Shown here piece after piece: positions 49,038 through 61,470 of a stretch of 64,000 nt of DNA (position 1 is the stretch's first letter; every line of letters begins with the position of its first letter). The stretch comes from Magicicada septendecula (taxonomy: Eukaryota > Arthropoda > Insecta > Hemiptera > Cicadidae), in assembly GCA_034769895.1 (NCBI GenBank), contig CM068371.1:399047469-399111468 (forward strand), in the 5' to 3' direction. Below the pieces are notes generated by a model that had not been told where the DNA came from, made no database searches, and saw nothing but the letters and a program-made list of their open reading frames with translations. Both the position numbers and the translations under genes were made by a program.

Positions 49038-49211
49038 CTATGTTGAGAGAATGCACTGTTTTGTTTGGGAAATTCTAATCAGGCAAACCGAAAGATAGTC
49101 CGAGGTGGGTGTGACAGCTTCATCAGTGTCTGCTACTAGCGATGCAGTTAACAAAATATAGCAGGTTGTGAAAGCAATAAATAATTCAATAGACATTTTA
49201 TAAAAATTCAT
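49038..49211 (-). CDS. Small ORF with signal-peptide-like N-terminus (left arm)
   Basis: A 57-codon frame from the second in-frame ATG at 49211 (76 codons from the ATG at 49268). From that second ATG the product starts MNFYKMSIELFIAFTTCYIL, continues with a hydrophobic segment to about residue 26, and then has a polar, cysteine-containing tail. This looks like a secreted or membrane-anchored peptide. An AATAAA lies 2-3 nt after the stop, and a TATATAAA lies upstream of the second ATG. It matches no family I know. Because the arms are nearly identical, its conservation between them is not evidence of selection. It may be a chance ORF. Confidence 0.25.
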   Translation of the reverse strand: MNFYKMSIELFIAFTTCYILLTASLVADTDEAVTPTSDYLSVCLIRISQTKQCILST

Positions 49212-49786
49212 AGTAAACGGTTGAATTTTGATGATGCTGAAATTGAGTAATTTATATACATCAGTCATTACTTAATATGCAAACCATTTTACCGGATCTT
49301 GTGCGATTATGATAGTAGAATTTGTGGTTTCGTAGTCCTGCTGGTGGTCGCGGACCTAACCATTGCGCGCTGGGAGGGGGGATACAAAGAATTACATATT
49401 GTTATTCTCCTTCTCTATTTATGTTTCCAATTGTAATGGAGTGTTATACTCAGCATAAAAAAAGTAATGCGCGCACTGAAGCCTATACTAACTGCTAACC
49501 GAATGAAATATTTACAGACGGACAACAGGAAGGCATAAAATTTACCCACGAGGTTGAAATATAAAATAAACTTAATTTTCTCGATCTAACAAGGTTGGGA
49601 CAATAGTTTCAATACCACATAAGAAAGATCTTTTATAAAAAGGTGACAGCACGTGCTGAAAACCGTATGCTTTCAGTATTCGCGAAGATGAAGATTGTAC
49701 AGTAAGCAAACAAATTGTCAATAAAAGATATGGACTTTTTGGTAGGTGACGAAGCAGCACTGATCCGCTATTACCGAACAGTATTC

Positions 49787-50153
49787 AGGCTGTAGCCTAA
49801 CACGTGTGTATGTTATTTAAATAATAATTTAAATAACATACACGTGTGTGTGTGTGTGTGTTTGTTTTCATTTTAACCTAACATGGACGTGAATGGACTG
49901 CATTTTAACCTAACACACAACATGTAACAAACCTAATTGGACCTATCACTCCCGTTGCGTCATGTACTGATGACCTAAACACTACACGTGTGTATGTTAT
50001 TTAACCTAACATGAACGTGAATGGACTGCATTTTAACCTAACACACAACGTGTAACAAACCTAATTGGACCTATCACTCCCGTTGCGTCATGTACTGATG
50101 ACCTAAACACTACACGTGTGTATGTTATTTAAATAATAATTTAAATAACATAC

Positions 50154-50199
<46 letters not shown>

Positions 50200-50616
50200 A
50201 TTTTTTAACCTAACGTGAAACGTAAGTAGACTGAATTTGATATTTAACATGTCGTCGTCGTAACGTTAGATTGCTAATGATGTGTGTGTGTGTGTGTGTG
50301 TGTGTGTGAAGTTAACATAGCTTAGACAAAATACAAACGTTAGCAAACGATAATGTATGGCTTTCATTATCGTTATGCTGCCGTCGTAACGTTAGATTGC
50401 TAATGACAGATACATGCAGTCTGATGTATAGTATTTGTCTGTGTGTGTGTGTTGCGAACAACCTAACATGAGTAACTATGCTAAACCAGTGTAAAGTCGT
50501 GTCAATGGTCAGCAAACTATATTTTAAATTTGTGTACATAGGTAGTATATATTGCAAGCACAAAATTATTATTTAAATCCGATATCTGTTTTTGTATAGA
50601 GGTTGCATTTAACCTA

Positions 50617-50661
<45 letters not shown>

Positions 50662-50670
50662 GTATACAAC
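49787..50670. repeat. Centre of the giant element: GT-rich spacer with palindromes and a 128-bp duplication
   Basis: Contains two direct 128-bp copies starting AACCTAACATG at 49875 and 50003. A near-perfect ~45-bp palindrome (CACGTGTGTATGTTATTTAAAT and its complement) occurs at 49801-49845, with a second version at 50112-50151. Four (GT)n runs lie at about 49846-49862, 50156-50194, 50281-50308 and 50622-50658. AACCTAAC recurs singly. No gene is seen. Confidence 0.8.
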
Positions 50671-51245
50671 GAATACTGTTCGGTAATAGCGGATCAGTGC
50701 TGCTTCGTCACCTACCAAAAAGTCCATATCTTTTATTGACAATTTGTTTGCTTACTGTACAATCTTCATCTTCGCGAATACTGAAAGCACACGGTTTTCA
50801 GCACGTGCTGTCACCTTTTTATAAAAGATCTTTCTTATGTGGTATTGAAACTATTGTCCCAACCTTGTTAGATCGAGAAAATTAAGTTTATTTTATATTT
50901 CAACCTCGTGGGTAAATTTTATGCCTTCCTGTTGTCCGTCTGTAAATATTTCATTCGGTTAGCAGTTAGTATAGGCTTCAGTGCGCGCATTACTTTTTTT
51001 ATGCTGAGTATAACACTCCATTACAATTGGAAACATAAATAGAGAAGGAGAATAACAATATGTAATTCTTTGTATCCCCCCTCCCAGCGCGCAATGGTTA
51101 GGTCCGCGACCACCAGCAGGACTACGAAACCACAAATTCTACTATCATAATCGCACAAGATCCGGTAAAATGGTTTGCATGTTAAGTAATGACTGATGTA
51201 TATAAATTACTCAATTTCAGCATCATCAAAATTCAACGGTTTACT

Positions 51246-51419
51246 ATGAATTTTTATAAAATGTCTATTGAATTATTTATTGCTTTCACAACCTGCTATA
51301 TTTTGTTAACTGCATCGCTAGTAGCAGACACTGATGAAGCTGTCACACCCACCTCGGACTATCTTTCGGTTTGCCTGATTAGAATTTCCCAAACAAAACA
51401 GTGCATTCTCTCAACATAG
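51246..51419 (+). CDS. Small ORF with signal-peptide-like N-terminus (right arm)
   Basis: Mirror copy of 49038-49211, identical over these 57 codons. The longer form from 51189 differs from the left arm by one residue (arginine instead of proline). TATATAAA is at 51199-51206 and AATAAA at 51422-51427. The same caution applies. Confidence 0.25.
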   Translation: MNFYKMSIELFIAFTTCYILLTASLVADTDEAVTPTSDYLSVCLIRISQTKQCILST

Positions 51420-52593
51420 CCAATAAAAATATTTCTTTCCAAATCTGATTAAAGATAGAATCACGTGCCACACTGGTCCGCTTAATGACAGGTCTCCAGT
51501 GGTAGGCCTACTTTACGCCCGCTACACAACAATCTCATATTTATTTTCAAGTTACTACAACCACTGGATGTAAATGCATATAAATCAGATAACTACCGTC
51601 AGCCTCAAACGCCGAGCTCAATTTATGTTGCGAGATATTTCTTGTCGATTTCCATTTCTGTCAGCACTTACTATAAACTCGTGTTGCAAATTGGAGGATG
51701 CAGAAAAGCAGAAAATAAATTTATTAAAAACAAAACACGTACAATCTTGATACACGTATCAATAAAAATGATAAAATAAATTAAACTATGGCTTCATAAA
51801 AGAGTGCTGGTTTGCTTGTTGCTTTTACATTCTCGTATAAACTAAATTGTAATAACATAAAGTAAATAAAACAAATAAACGTCAAAATGAAAAACAGAAG
51901 TAAGAAAATACAGAAATATTAAAATAATGGTATACTTTAAACACGCGCTACCCTGCAATCATAGGCCTACTACTTCACCGACTGAATAATTCATTTTTGC
52001 CGACTAGCAGTGAACAATTTTCCAAACCACAATATTATTATTTCAATAACTTTACTACGTTACTAGATACACATGTATTGTTTAAATTTAGATACTAAAT
52101 ATTTTATTTAAAATTTCTTAATAATTTTGTATAAAAAAGAATTTAAAATTATAACTGTAAGATTACTTACAACATCGCTTTTGCATTGTAAATTACTGTA
52201 ATTGCCGCATATGGAATTTTTATAAACAACACTTCAAGAAATGACGAAATTTTACTTACTGATAAAACTACTTAATGGCCAAATAATTGACGCAAAGGAT
52301 TAATGTTGTGGTCGGAAAAGAAATTTTCCGACAAGTCCTTTATTAAACAAATTCAACACGTCTACAAATTAACCAATACAAATCGGTCTACGTGTTAATT
52401 AACAACGATTCCAACATCATAGGTCATATGTAATCCGGTGACGTGGGATTAAGGTTTGTCTTAAAAAATAAATTTAACGGACCTTCTTCTGAAGATAATA
52501 AGCGTGCCACAAAACAAAACTATGTGTCTAAAATCATATACATGCGCGGTAATGACCACAGAGAGGAGAAACGGTTTGAACATAACGTTTGAC

Positions 52594-52675
<82 letters not shown>

Positions 52676-53339
52676 GCAGACAGACAGAGACAGACAGACA
52701 GACAGATATAGACAGTCGGACGGATGGACGGATACCATTATGCTGCCTAATTAACCGTTCCGACCGACGTTTCGTTTTCGTTATCACTTTTACTGTATAA
52801 ATCACAACGCTGTGGAATACATAGTATTTAAACCGGTAAATAACGGCACGTTGGAACGAATCGAAATTACGTTTAGTGCCGCCTGACCATTCAGATAAAT
52901 CTTCTGTTATTTAAAGCTGGCATAAATCCTCCGTTATACGCAATAATTGTAGTCATTTTGTGGCATTTCATATCGGTTATAACGAAAAGCGATTAAATAT
53001 AATATTTATTGTAGGTTACTTGGGCTGATAGTTCATGTTCTCTATTCTGTTTACATAACCGTGTACATCAGAAATATATGTTCGCCTGCAGACAGTTTTC
53101 GATGAAACAAACCGTTCAAATCATCCCATGAAACTGCTGTCATAAACATGTTCAACTAGCAGCTTAAGTGACGTTATTGCATGCGCATGTTACATTTTCC
53201 GTAAAAGCACGCGGAGTGTTGCTCGGCACAACGTAAAGCCTGCGTTGTCGAAGGACTACATAAAAAAATCAGAATTTCCTTTAGTTGAAGGTAATAATTT
53301 ATTGCATAGCTAGGCAACAACTACCAAATAACGACAAAA

Positions 53340-53680
53340 CGAACTACGTCGTTTCTTCTTCTGCTTCTTCATTTCATGGTTTAGACATAAATGGTTGTTC
53401 CGTCTCGGTAAAGTCACATAAATTTGTTCTCACGTTCCACGACTTCTAATTTCACACTTGTCCGCTGGACTGCTTGCCTGTTTTCGTCCATTCCGTCGAC
53501 GTGTTCCACCATTTTAATCTGTAATCGTCTATTCGCTGGTTCGGATTATGGACGTTTAGCTCGTTCCGAATGCAGTCGTTCTGTCCAACTGTGTGGAACA
53601 ATTGACTCTTCTCAGAGAAAGCACTTCAGCTGCTTCAAATTGTAGACATGTCTCGCTTACATTCCTCACTGTCGTACATC
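53340..53680 (-). pseudogene. Fossil LINE C-terminus in right arm
   Basis: Inverted duplicate of 46780-47110 with the same frame breaks. It shows that the LINE was in the arm sequence before the arms were made or last homogenised. Confidence 0.75.
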
Positions 53681-55977
53681 TGAATCGAGACAGCAGTGGT
53701 TTTGTATAATTTTAATGATAGCGTACAGTCAGTCGCCCTCTGGAAGGACCTTCTGGGAGGATTTTTGTACTGCACCTTGTGTCCTTCCATCAGGGTGTGA
53801 GTTCCTTACGACAATGATGAATATGAAAATATTTTTCTACTCCTGTAGTACTGAACAACTTACCTATTACAGTAATTTCTTATTTTCCTTACAATTACCT
53901 ATTTAGTGTGCACATGTTCTAACCGAATCTCATATCCACTGTAACCTATAACATATGCGAGAGAACATGTCAAAATATCGATGAAATCTTTCCTTCACTA
54001 TCGTATGACATACTACGGATACCTTTCCTGACATTTTTTCCTCTACCCACAACTACAAACTTTTCAGTGTAGTGTTAAAAGTAATTAAAATGGAGATACT
54101 TAATCGGAAACAAAAGCTAATTTTTTGTAGAAAATTATAGAACTGGAGAGGCCTAACTTATTACAAGCTGACATAACCTGTGTCCGGATCATTTTCATAG
54201 CCATGTACTCAAAATGCATCCATTGATGTTGTTAGCAGGGTAGGAAGTAATTTTTGATTACGCTTACTAGTATTTTAGCCGTACCGTTGTAAATAATAGC
54301 GAAAATAAGGCGCTATTTACCCTCACGGCAGATGACACCGAACACCCATTCTCATGGATAAACGAGAGGTAGCTTACACCATGTTATTGTTACACCAGCA
54401 ACTTGACGAATAACTCTACAGAGAACATTTTATCATCGGCAGAAGAATGGCAAAAAGATTCGCTACCTCTAAATTACAGACTGACAAGGAACATGTCAAA
54501 GGCGAAATAATAATATTTAGAGTATTAAGCAGGGTCGAATAGTTATAGGGTGAGTAAACGATGCGTATTTTCCATCTGTCCAATCAAAGATACAAAATAA
54601 ACCAAAAATACCACTACAGTACTACTTCTGGCCGGAAACTGAACTATAATAACCATAAACATTGTGACTTGCAGACAAAGTAGGGCAGGCGGATTGTCGT
54701 AGGTCGTTCTTGTGCGCGCATACACAATAGCACAATACACCAGCAATTGATTCGTTTCCCCACTTAATAAGCAATTACCGTTACTGTAACAAACACATAC
54801 GCTGCGCTATGCATGCACGCTGGTCCGGTCGGGTGATGATCATAACTGTTCTTGACTCTCGTTTTATCTGGAGCACCGAGCTAATGTTTGAGCACGCGAC
54901 CTCTTTATATTATTATTGTTATTATTATCACACGCATCTATGCAACTCCGTCATCATGGCACAACAGGTTCATTACGTTTTATAGGTCGCTTAACATCGC
55001 ACAAAAATGCTACGCGACGTTACACAATTGTACGGAGAAACCCGCGCTCTATGTCATAGAACTTGGTTACCACGCTAATTTCGTAACACATCAGTCCGTA
55101 GAATTCTTGTACAGCAATCACCACCGCATATGCTCACGGTACGCGAACAATACAATGCGGCTTACCTCTTGAAATGATTTTCATGACTGTAAAGACAACC
55201 TGCACACAAACGGACGAAAGACATGACAGAAACTAAAATCCGACTACGATTCCTGCACAAACACTAAGGGTTACATGACTTCCAAGGACAGCCATTACAC
55301 TATGGCTTCACGAATACAACCAAAATGGAATATTATCAAATGTCTATGTACGCTGAAAACAGTAGATCTAACATTTTTGCTACTGATTCAACAAATATCT
55401 AAGTTCTTGTACTACTGGATTTAGCAGCCAGTAGTCCTAATGTGACGATCCCTTTATCTGTCAATGACCGAAAAATGCTGACCTGTGTTGTCGATATTAC
55501 TTACAAACCGTACAATTTTGTTTCCAGAAGTTCAATTTTGTCGTTTTTTGCAAACGTATTGTCTCTTATCTTGAGTGCCACGAGATTTTATGACATAAAG
55601 TAACACCAGCGTCTGAGGAGGGATACTAGACATATAATGTCCTTGACCTTGCTCTTACCGTTCGAATCACACCTGTTGGAGACCAAATCTGTTACAGAGG
55701 CCATGTGTACTGGAAGTAGCGAACTTTAAATACGGATGATGCGAGCGACGGCCATATAGGAGAGTTAGTACTGGTTCGTAACAGACTCTTTTGACATTGT
55801 ATGATTTTAATAAAAACAGATATCGGATTTAAATAATAATTCTGTGCTTGCAATATACAATCCATGTACAGAAACTTATATATCCTTTGTTGGTTGTAAT
55901 TATTACTAAACAGTAATACATGCTTAGAATGAAAATATTTGCTATGATTTTAGTAACGTACAACACCAGCTTAACCC

Positions 55978-56008
<31 letters not shown>

Positions 56009-58239
56009 GAGTGAGAGACTGCAATGTGTCAGTGTAAAGTCGTGTCAATGACCTCGAATTGCTTCCGACGTCTGCGAGCGAGAGAGAGAGAGAGAGAGGG
56101 CGTTAATATCTGTCGAATAAATATAAACTTTCTAATTTCATATACATGAGCGCGGTACTGACCACAGAGAGAGAGAGAAACATACACAACAAGTGTGTGA
56201 GAGAGAGAGAGAGAATTTAAACTGATAATTGTTTTATTAAAATCTTACAATGACGAAATATTATTATTTCATTGTTTACGATATATATATTTAATGCAAA
56301 AATGAATTTTTAAAATTACAATCGTCTGTAAACTATACTTAACTCTTACCGTTCGAATCACACCTGTTGGAGACCAAATCTGTTACAGAGGCCATGTGTA
56401 CTGGAAGTAGCGAACTTTAAATACGGATGACGCGAGCGACGGCATACCAAGAAATCGAGCGTCCGCTAGTAACAGTCACGGTGAATCTGCAAATACGCGT
56501 CTGCAACTCGGCTGTATGTGTTTTGTTTTGCCTCACCCATTATATATTTTTCATATTTTATGCGTAACACTTTACCACACACAGACTTGGCAGTATATTA
56601 ATTTCTAAAATCGCAGTCAATGACTGTCATGTACCAAAATTAGAAGTAGAACGCAATGAGGTAGGCGATAAATATATTTCCTGGTGATTACATTTTAGTA
56701 TCGCTAATTACAATAATCCATAAGTAGCACGACGCTTATGTAAAACCGATGACATAAAGAGAGAAGAGGGAGGAGGGGAGAGAGAGTTGATATCGAAGTC
56801 GTCGTCAACAATTTACTATAATATAGTTTGAATTTCCCACCGAAGAAAAATGTTGACAGATCTGTTCTATACACACACACAATAATGCAGGATTGGTAAC
56901 CCTGATCATATATTTTAATATACACTATAATACACACACATATCAAGTTTGAACCCATACATAGGTTGGTAAACCTGATCATATAGATTTAATATACATT
57001 ATAACACACAACAAATTTGAACTCATGCAAGGTTGGTAACCCTAATCATATATTTAATATATACACTATAATGCATCAAGTCGGAACCCCCCACCATAGG
57101 TTGGTAAACCTGATCATATAGATTTAATATACATTATAACAAATTTGAACTCATGCAAGGTTGGTAACCCTGATCATATATTTAATATATACACTATAAT
57201 GCATCAAGTGATAGAAAGTGAAAGTGATCTAAGCTCGCGAAAGGCGGCATATAAAAAAATAAAAAAATTATATTCGCGGATGCGGTTGGTAAACCTGATC
57301 ATATAGATTTAATATACATTATAACACACAACAAATTTGAACTCATGCAAGGTTGGTAACCCTAATCATATATTTAATATATACACTATAATGCATCAAG
57401 TCGGAACCCCCCACCATAGGTTGGTAAACCTGATCATATAGATTTAATATACATTATAACAAATTTGAACTCATGCAAGGTTGGTAACCCTGATCATATA
57501 TTTAATATATACACTATAATGCATCAAGTGATAGAAAGTGAAAGTGATCTAAGCTCGCGAAAGGCGGCATATAAAAAAATAAAAAATTATATTCGCGGAT
57601 GCTGTGGTCCAGATACGCGAAAAAGTCGCGGATCTTGTCACAGATCAGCGAAAAAGTCGCGGATGCTGTGGTCCAGTAGAAAGTGAAAGTGATCTAGGCT
57701 CGCGAAAGGCTGCATATAAAAAATTATATTCGCGGAAATTAGAAAGTGAAAGTGATTTAGGCTCGCGAAAGGCTGCATATATTCGCGGATATGCAAATCA
57801 ATTTAATTAAAAAAATAAAAATAACAAATTAAAAAAAATAAACAAATTTATTCGCGGAAATTCGCGGATGCTGTGGTCCATTTGGGATGCTGCGGGTCCA
57901 GCTGATAGAAAGTGAAAGTGATTTAGGCTCGCGAAAGACGGCATATATTCGCGGATATGCAAATCAATTTAATTAAAAAAAATAAAAATATCAAATAAAA
58001 AAAATAAAAAAATTTATTCGCTGAAATTCGCGGGCTGATAGAAAGTGAAAGTGATCTAGGCTCGCGAAAGGCGGCATATACGCGAAAAAGTCGCGGATGC
58101 TGTGGTCCAGTAGAAAGTGAAAGTGATTTAGGCTCGCGAAAGACGGCATATATTTGAACTTGGCGCGCAAAAGGTGTGAGTGGGGGAATAACGGTACTTG
58201 GGTCAGGATCCTTATTTTCCCTCTACTATAGTGCCATAT

Positions 58240-58430
58240 TTTGTTGCATTTTTTGGAAGTTCACTGCTGGGATAGTCTTCAATGCTTGTACGATCACTTT
58301 TAAACTCGAGTGTGCCCAACTTACCGTTGTTTCTGAAGGCGCAGCATCTCCTAACACATTTACAATTTCGTTTTGATTGTCTATTGGCGCTAAAACGTTT
58401 TTAACAGAATTCATTACAACACGATGTTTG
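58240..58430 (-). pseudogene. Mariner-like transposase N-terminus, inverted
   Basis: The minus strand reads VKNVLAPIDNQNEIVNVLGD followed by AAPSETTV, a mariner helix-turn-helix segment (compare LGDSAPSYSTV in irritans-type elements). It is homologous to 41925-42050 but clearly diverged from it. The 62-codon frame runs up to the target duplication of the giant element, so the insertion cut into or next to this fragment. Confidence 0.65.
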
Positions 58431-58629
58431 ATTTTATGTATTTTAAAAACACGGTTGACAGGAAAATTTCAAACAGCTGGTAAAAGGTGAATGAATTGAC
58501 AGATACATCTGGAAATTAACAGGTGTTCACGCGAAATATACGTCTTGCAGCACACAAAAGCAAAAGATTTTAGTTCTACCACTGAGCTATAGATGTTCAG
58601 CACAGTGGTAATATGTTATTATACATAGG

Positions 58630-58950
58630 CCGATATTGGTGATTTTACTGAGAATTTGATATCTCAGCTAAACCCAGTACAAATTTAAGCAGAAAAAATT
58701 ACACAAATATTGTACTATTCACGGACGATCAGATAATTATTCAATATAGAGAAAATAATTACAGTATATAATATATAAACTTTATAGAATATATGGCAAA
58801 TATAATATAATAATATCCACAAATAAAGTTAAGATTATGGATTGCAAAGAAGATAAACTGGTCAGATACAAAAAATAATTCTTATCAACGAAGCATTGGA
58901 GCATGCAAATCGCATTACCTACTTTGGTAATGCGAATTGTTTTTACTTAC
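58630..58950 (+). pseudogene. LINE RT fragment with FTDDQ box
   Basis: The plus strand gives NIVLFTDDQIIIQ, with Thr in place of the usual Ala of FADD. After frame shifts it gives KIMDCKEDKLVRYKK and NEALEHANRITYFGN, following the LINE order FADDQ...KTKVMAF...VxxFxYLG. It is short and truncated at both ends. The family differs from the copy at 36667-37415. Confidence 0.65.
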
Positions 58951-60614
58951 CTTCCCTTTAGACGACATATCTGTACCTTTTATTTTCCCTTTCATTATAA
59001 AACCATTCGCCTGTTATCCTGCTTATCTGTTAAAACAATTTAGGTATAAACCTAAAACCTTTAGCTATAAACCTCCAAAATCTGTGAACCGTATACTATC
59101 AGGCTATAGAGTGTACAAAGCAGTTTAGAAACATTCGCGTTTTGCTACTGGGTTCATCAATATTCGGCATCAACCCTCTTAGCATTCTAACCCGTTTTTC
59201 AGCTTTATTAGTGGCAGCTGTTACATGTCTGCCAAAGGTACCCTGATAATCCCAATGTCTAAATGGAGATGTACAGAGACTTGGTACTTTATTAAGTTCC
59301 CGGCAGCGAACAGATTTGTTTTAAGGGCCTATCGACCTCTGACCGTATGAGATATTGGCCTCTCCAGTGTCTTTTGGCAGGAAGCAATCTAACTCTAGTC
59401 GTCATAAGGTGTTGCTTATACCAGGTAAAAGTACTTGGGTATCGTTCGGCTAAGATGTGTCGTACGTATTCGGCTGTGATGAGGATTCCCGGTGGCTGGA
59501 ATCGAAACGTGAGCCGACAGTGTCAGCAACCGACCGTGGACACAGCATGCGCGATGACTGTTAATAAAACAGGTAATCAATTATATACTCCAAAGAAGAA
59601 GAGATGTAGGTAGATCCAGAGAAATGAAGACGGAACAGGTCGTAGACCTAAACCGAGAACGGAGAAGAAGAAAATTACAGCAAATAAAATTTCCGGTTCG
59701 AACGTGTAAAGAACCCATTAAACAAACGTAATTTTTCAATTTTCGTCGTAGTTCAAAGCTCTTACTGTCGTGCGTATGTAAATATTTTTTAAAAACATTT
59801 GTTTATTTCCAGACTATTGACTTCTGACGCTGTTGTGTTATTTAAACATCGGACTAAGAAAAATATTTACAGACAGAAATTCCCGGTTACTATCAAGTGA
59901 ACATGACGTCAGTCACTGAGCAGCTGATATCGGTCTGATGATAGAGGTGAAGCAATAAGTAGGCGGAGAGATATAATGAGCGAAAGTTTCCATGTTTTTG
60001 TGTTTTGGAATAACAGCGGTAAAACCGGTAGTTATTTCGTGGTTACGAACGTCGTCAATGTTAATACTCAAACAGTAAAAATAATCTTAATTAATATCGT
60101 TAATCTGGAGAAAATTTTACGATTAAATGGCATCATAGCACGTTATTTTATAAAGTGATTAAGACGAAACTGCCAAAATAAGTCAATTAATTTTACTTTT
60201 CGAAGTTTCGTATGTAGCTTGTCCCCTTGTACATTGGTTCTCCGTGCCAATCATTTTCTGTGGTTCTCTGTTTGTCACTGCTTCTTAGATGTCATCGTTC
60301 TTCCATGACTTTCTCAGCCGAGCATTGTTGTTTCGTCTTTCACGTGTCTACAATACTTGCTGACCCGTTTTCTCCACCGTTTGGAGTAGACGAGTAGACG
60401 ATAACGTACAAGGCGGTCAAATGTGTCGTCTAATATATATATACTGTTTCGGACAGCCGCTATCGTCAATAAAATAATCAATAAACACAACGTTTAGACC
60501 AGTAATAATCGCAGTAGAACAAATTACCTACAAAAAAGATGCCGTCGAATCAATTAAAATAAAATAAGTGATGTGAAAAGTCATGAATTAATTTAAAATT
60601 TAACTTAGGCCTAC
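58951..60614. other. No gene recognised
   Basis: Several short open frames (58937-59128, 59347-59613, 59976-60158) have no domain I recognise. The 88-codon frame at 59347-59613 ends in a basic tail that could be LINE-derived, but no core motif is visible. Confidence 0.45.
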
Positions 60615-61470
60615 TAGAAAACCCCCTGAGCTGCAGAAAATGCTCACTATTTTGAACAAAATACATTTATAATTGGATATAATTCAATGTTAGATATTTT
60701 TCAATAATCAGAAAAATTATGAAAACCCGTATTACTCTAACTACTAGGCTACTGTTTCAAACATTAAATGACAAATACTCTAGTCATTGCATTTAAGTTT
60801 ACCTAAATTTCCATAGATACCTGTAAGCAAATGTGTAATACTTTTCACGAATGTAATCACAAGTGATAATTATATGTACATATTGAAGGCGGTCCAAAAA
60901 TTGGCCACTGTTGAGAGATAGTCATTACATTATTAAAGACACCGAGTTTATATTTTGAATAAAATCCGTCATAACTTGATGTCCCCGCATAGACTATTAC
61001 AGTTTTCTTAAAGTCTGACTTCCACTTTTGCCCCGTAATGCCCCTAAAATTAAAAAATATTCTGATTAAACACTGCATTCGAGTTTGCTTTTAAGGCTAA
61101 TAGTCGTCATGGAGTTTTAATTTTTTTTTCAGATTTTTTAACCATTTTTTGAGCCGCGTATCTTAAAATTTTGAAATTTCCAAAAGTGAACACTTTAATT
61201 GGATTTAGTTTAGTGTCTCTTCAATTTGAGTCCATAGAAGTATTTCTAAGATTTTATCAACATTTTGACCCCATCCCACATTTCTTTTGTGTTTGCCCTG
61301 GGGGAGTGGTCAATCTAAAACCAATCGGGTCTGTAGAGTAAACGTGGTGTACACGCATGCTAACTTTTACGAAAATCGGTTGATGTAGGCCTACTTAAAA
61401 CTTTATCGTGACGCATACACAAACGGACAGACACATGTCTGAGCACTCGTGTAGTCTCTCGCACACAGGT
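60615..61470 (+). repeat. Interspersed repeat, copy B
   Basis: Second copy of the 7140-7800 family. Shared landmarks are CCTGAGCTGCA at the start, an AAAATTTTGA(A/G)ATTT block, and TTTTACGAAAATCGGTTGATG at 61369. It is longer than copy A owing to insertions and deletions. No domain is seen. Confidence 0.6.

Larger units (their letters stand above)
42211..49786 (+). repeat. Left inverted arm
   Basis: Order from the end inwards: unique terminal 80 bp; seven-copy subterminal motif array; two 319-bp tandem units; two copies of a promoter/ATG/donor-like cassette (43989-44096, 44691-44797) separated by (CT)n runs; unassigned sequence; a fossil LINE (46780-47110); (CT)n at about 47760-47860; a small ORF (49211-49038). 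From 44798 to 46779 and from 47111 to 49037 I recognise nothing else. Confidence 0.9.
50671..58227 (-). repeat. Right inverted arm
   Basis: Inverted copy of 42211-49786, with every landmark present in mirror order: small ORF at 51246-51419, (GA)n and GACA repeats at 52595-52705, fossil LINE at 53340-53680, cassettes at 55652-55753 and 56345-56452, tandem units and subterminal array at 56960-58160. The (GA)n tract is longer than its left-arm partner. Confidence 0.9.
42205..58233. mobile_element. Giant 16-kb palindromic transposon with 6-bp TSD, no recognisable transposase
   Basis: The element occupies 42211-58227 (16,017 bp). The termini are perfect inverted copies: AGTAGAGGGAAAATAAGG on the left and its complement on the right. 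They are flanked by a perfect direct repeat ATAGTG at 42205-42210 and 58228-58233. The left arm is 42211-49786 (7576 bp), the right arm 50671-58227 (7557 bp), and the centre 884 bp. Mirror positions sum to 100457 at the centre and 100438 at the ends, so the arms differ by only small indels, mostly in microsatellites, and by roughly one percent substitutions. No long ORF exists. A 6-bp duplication, AG...CT ends and this size recall Polinton/Maverick elements, but no polymerase, integrase, ATPase or capsid gene is seen. Confidence 0.85.

Noticed and set aside
49870-50230. Telomere-like CCTAA motifs in the centre of the giant element
   Set aside because: AACCTAAC occurs singly in separate repeats, never as a tandem CCTAA array, so it is not a telomeric tract.
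42211-58227. Giant palindrome as an assembly artefact
   Set aside because: Unique flanks on both sides, a perfect 6-bp target duplication, a unique centre and indels between the arms argue against a folded read, though long-read confirmation would settle it.
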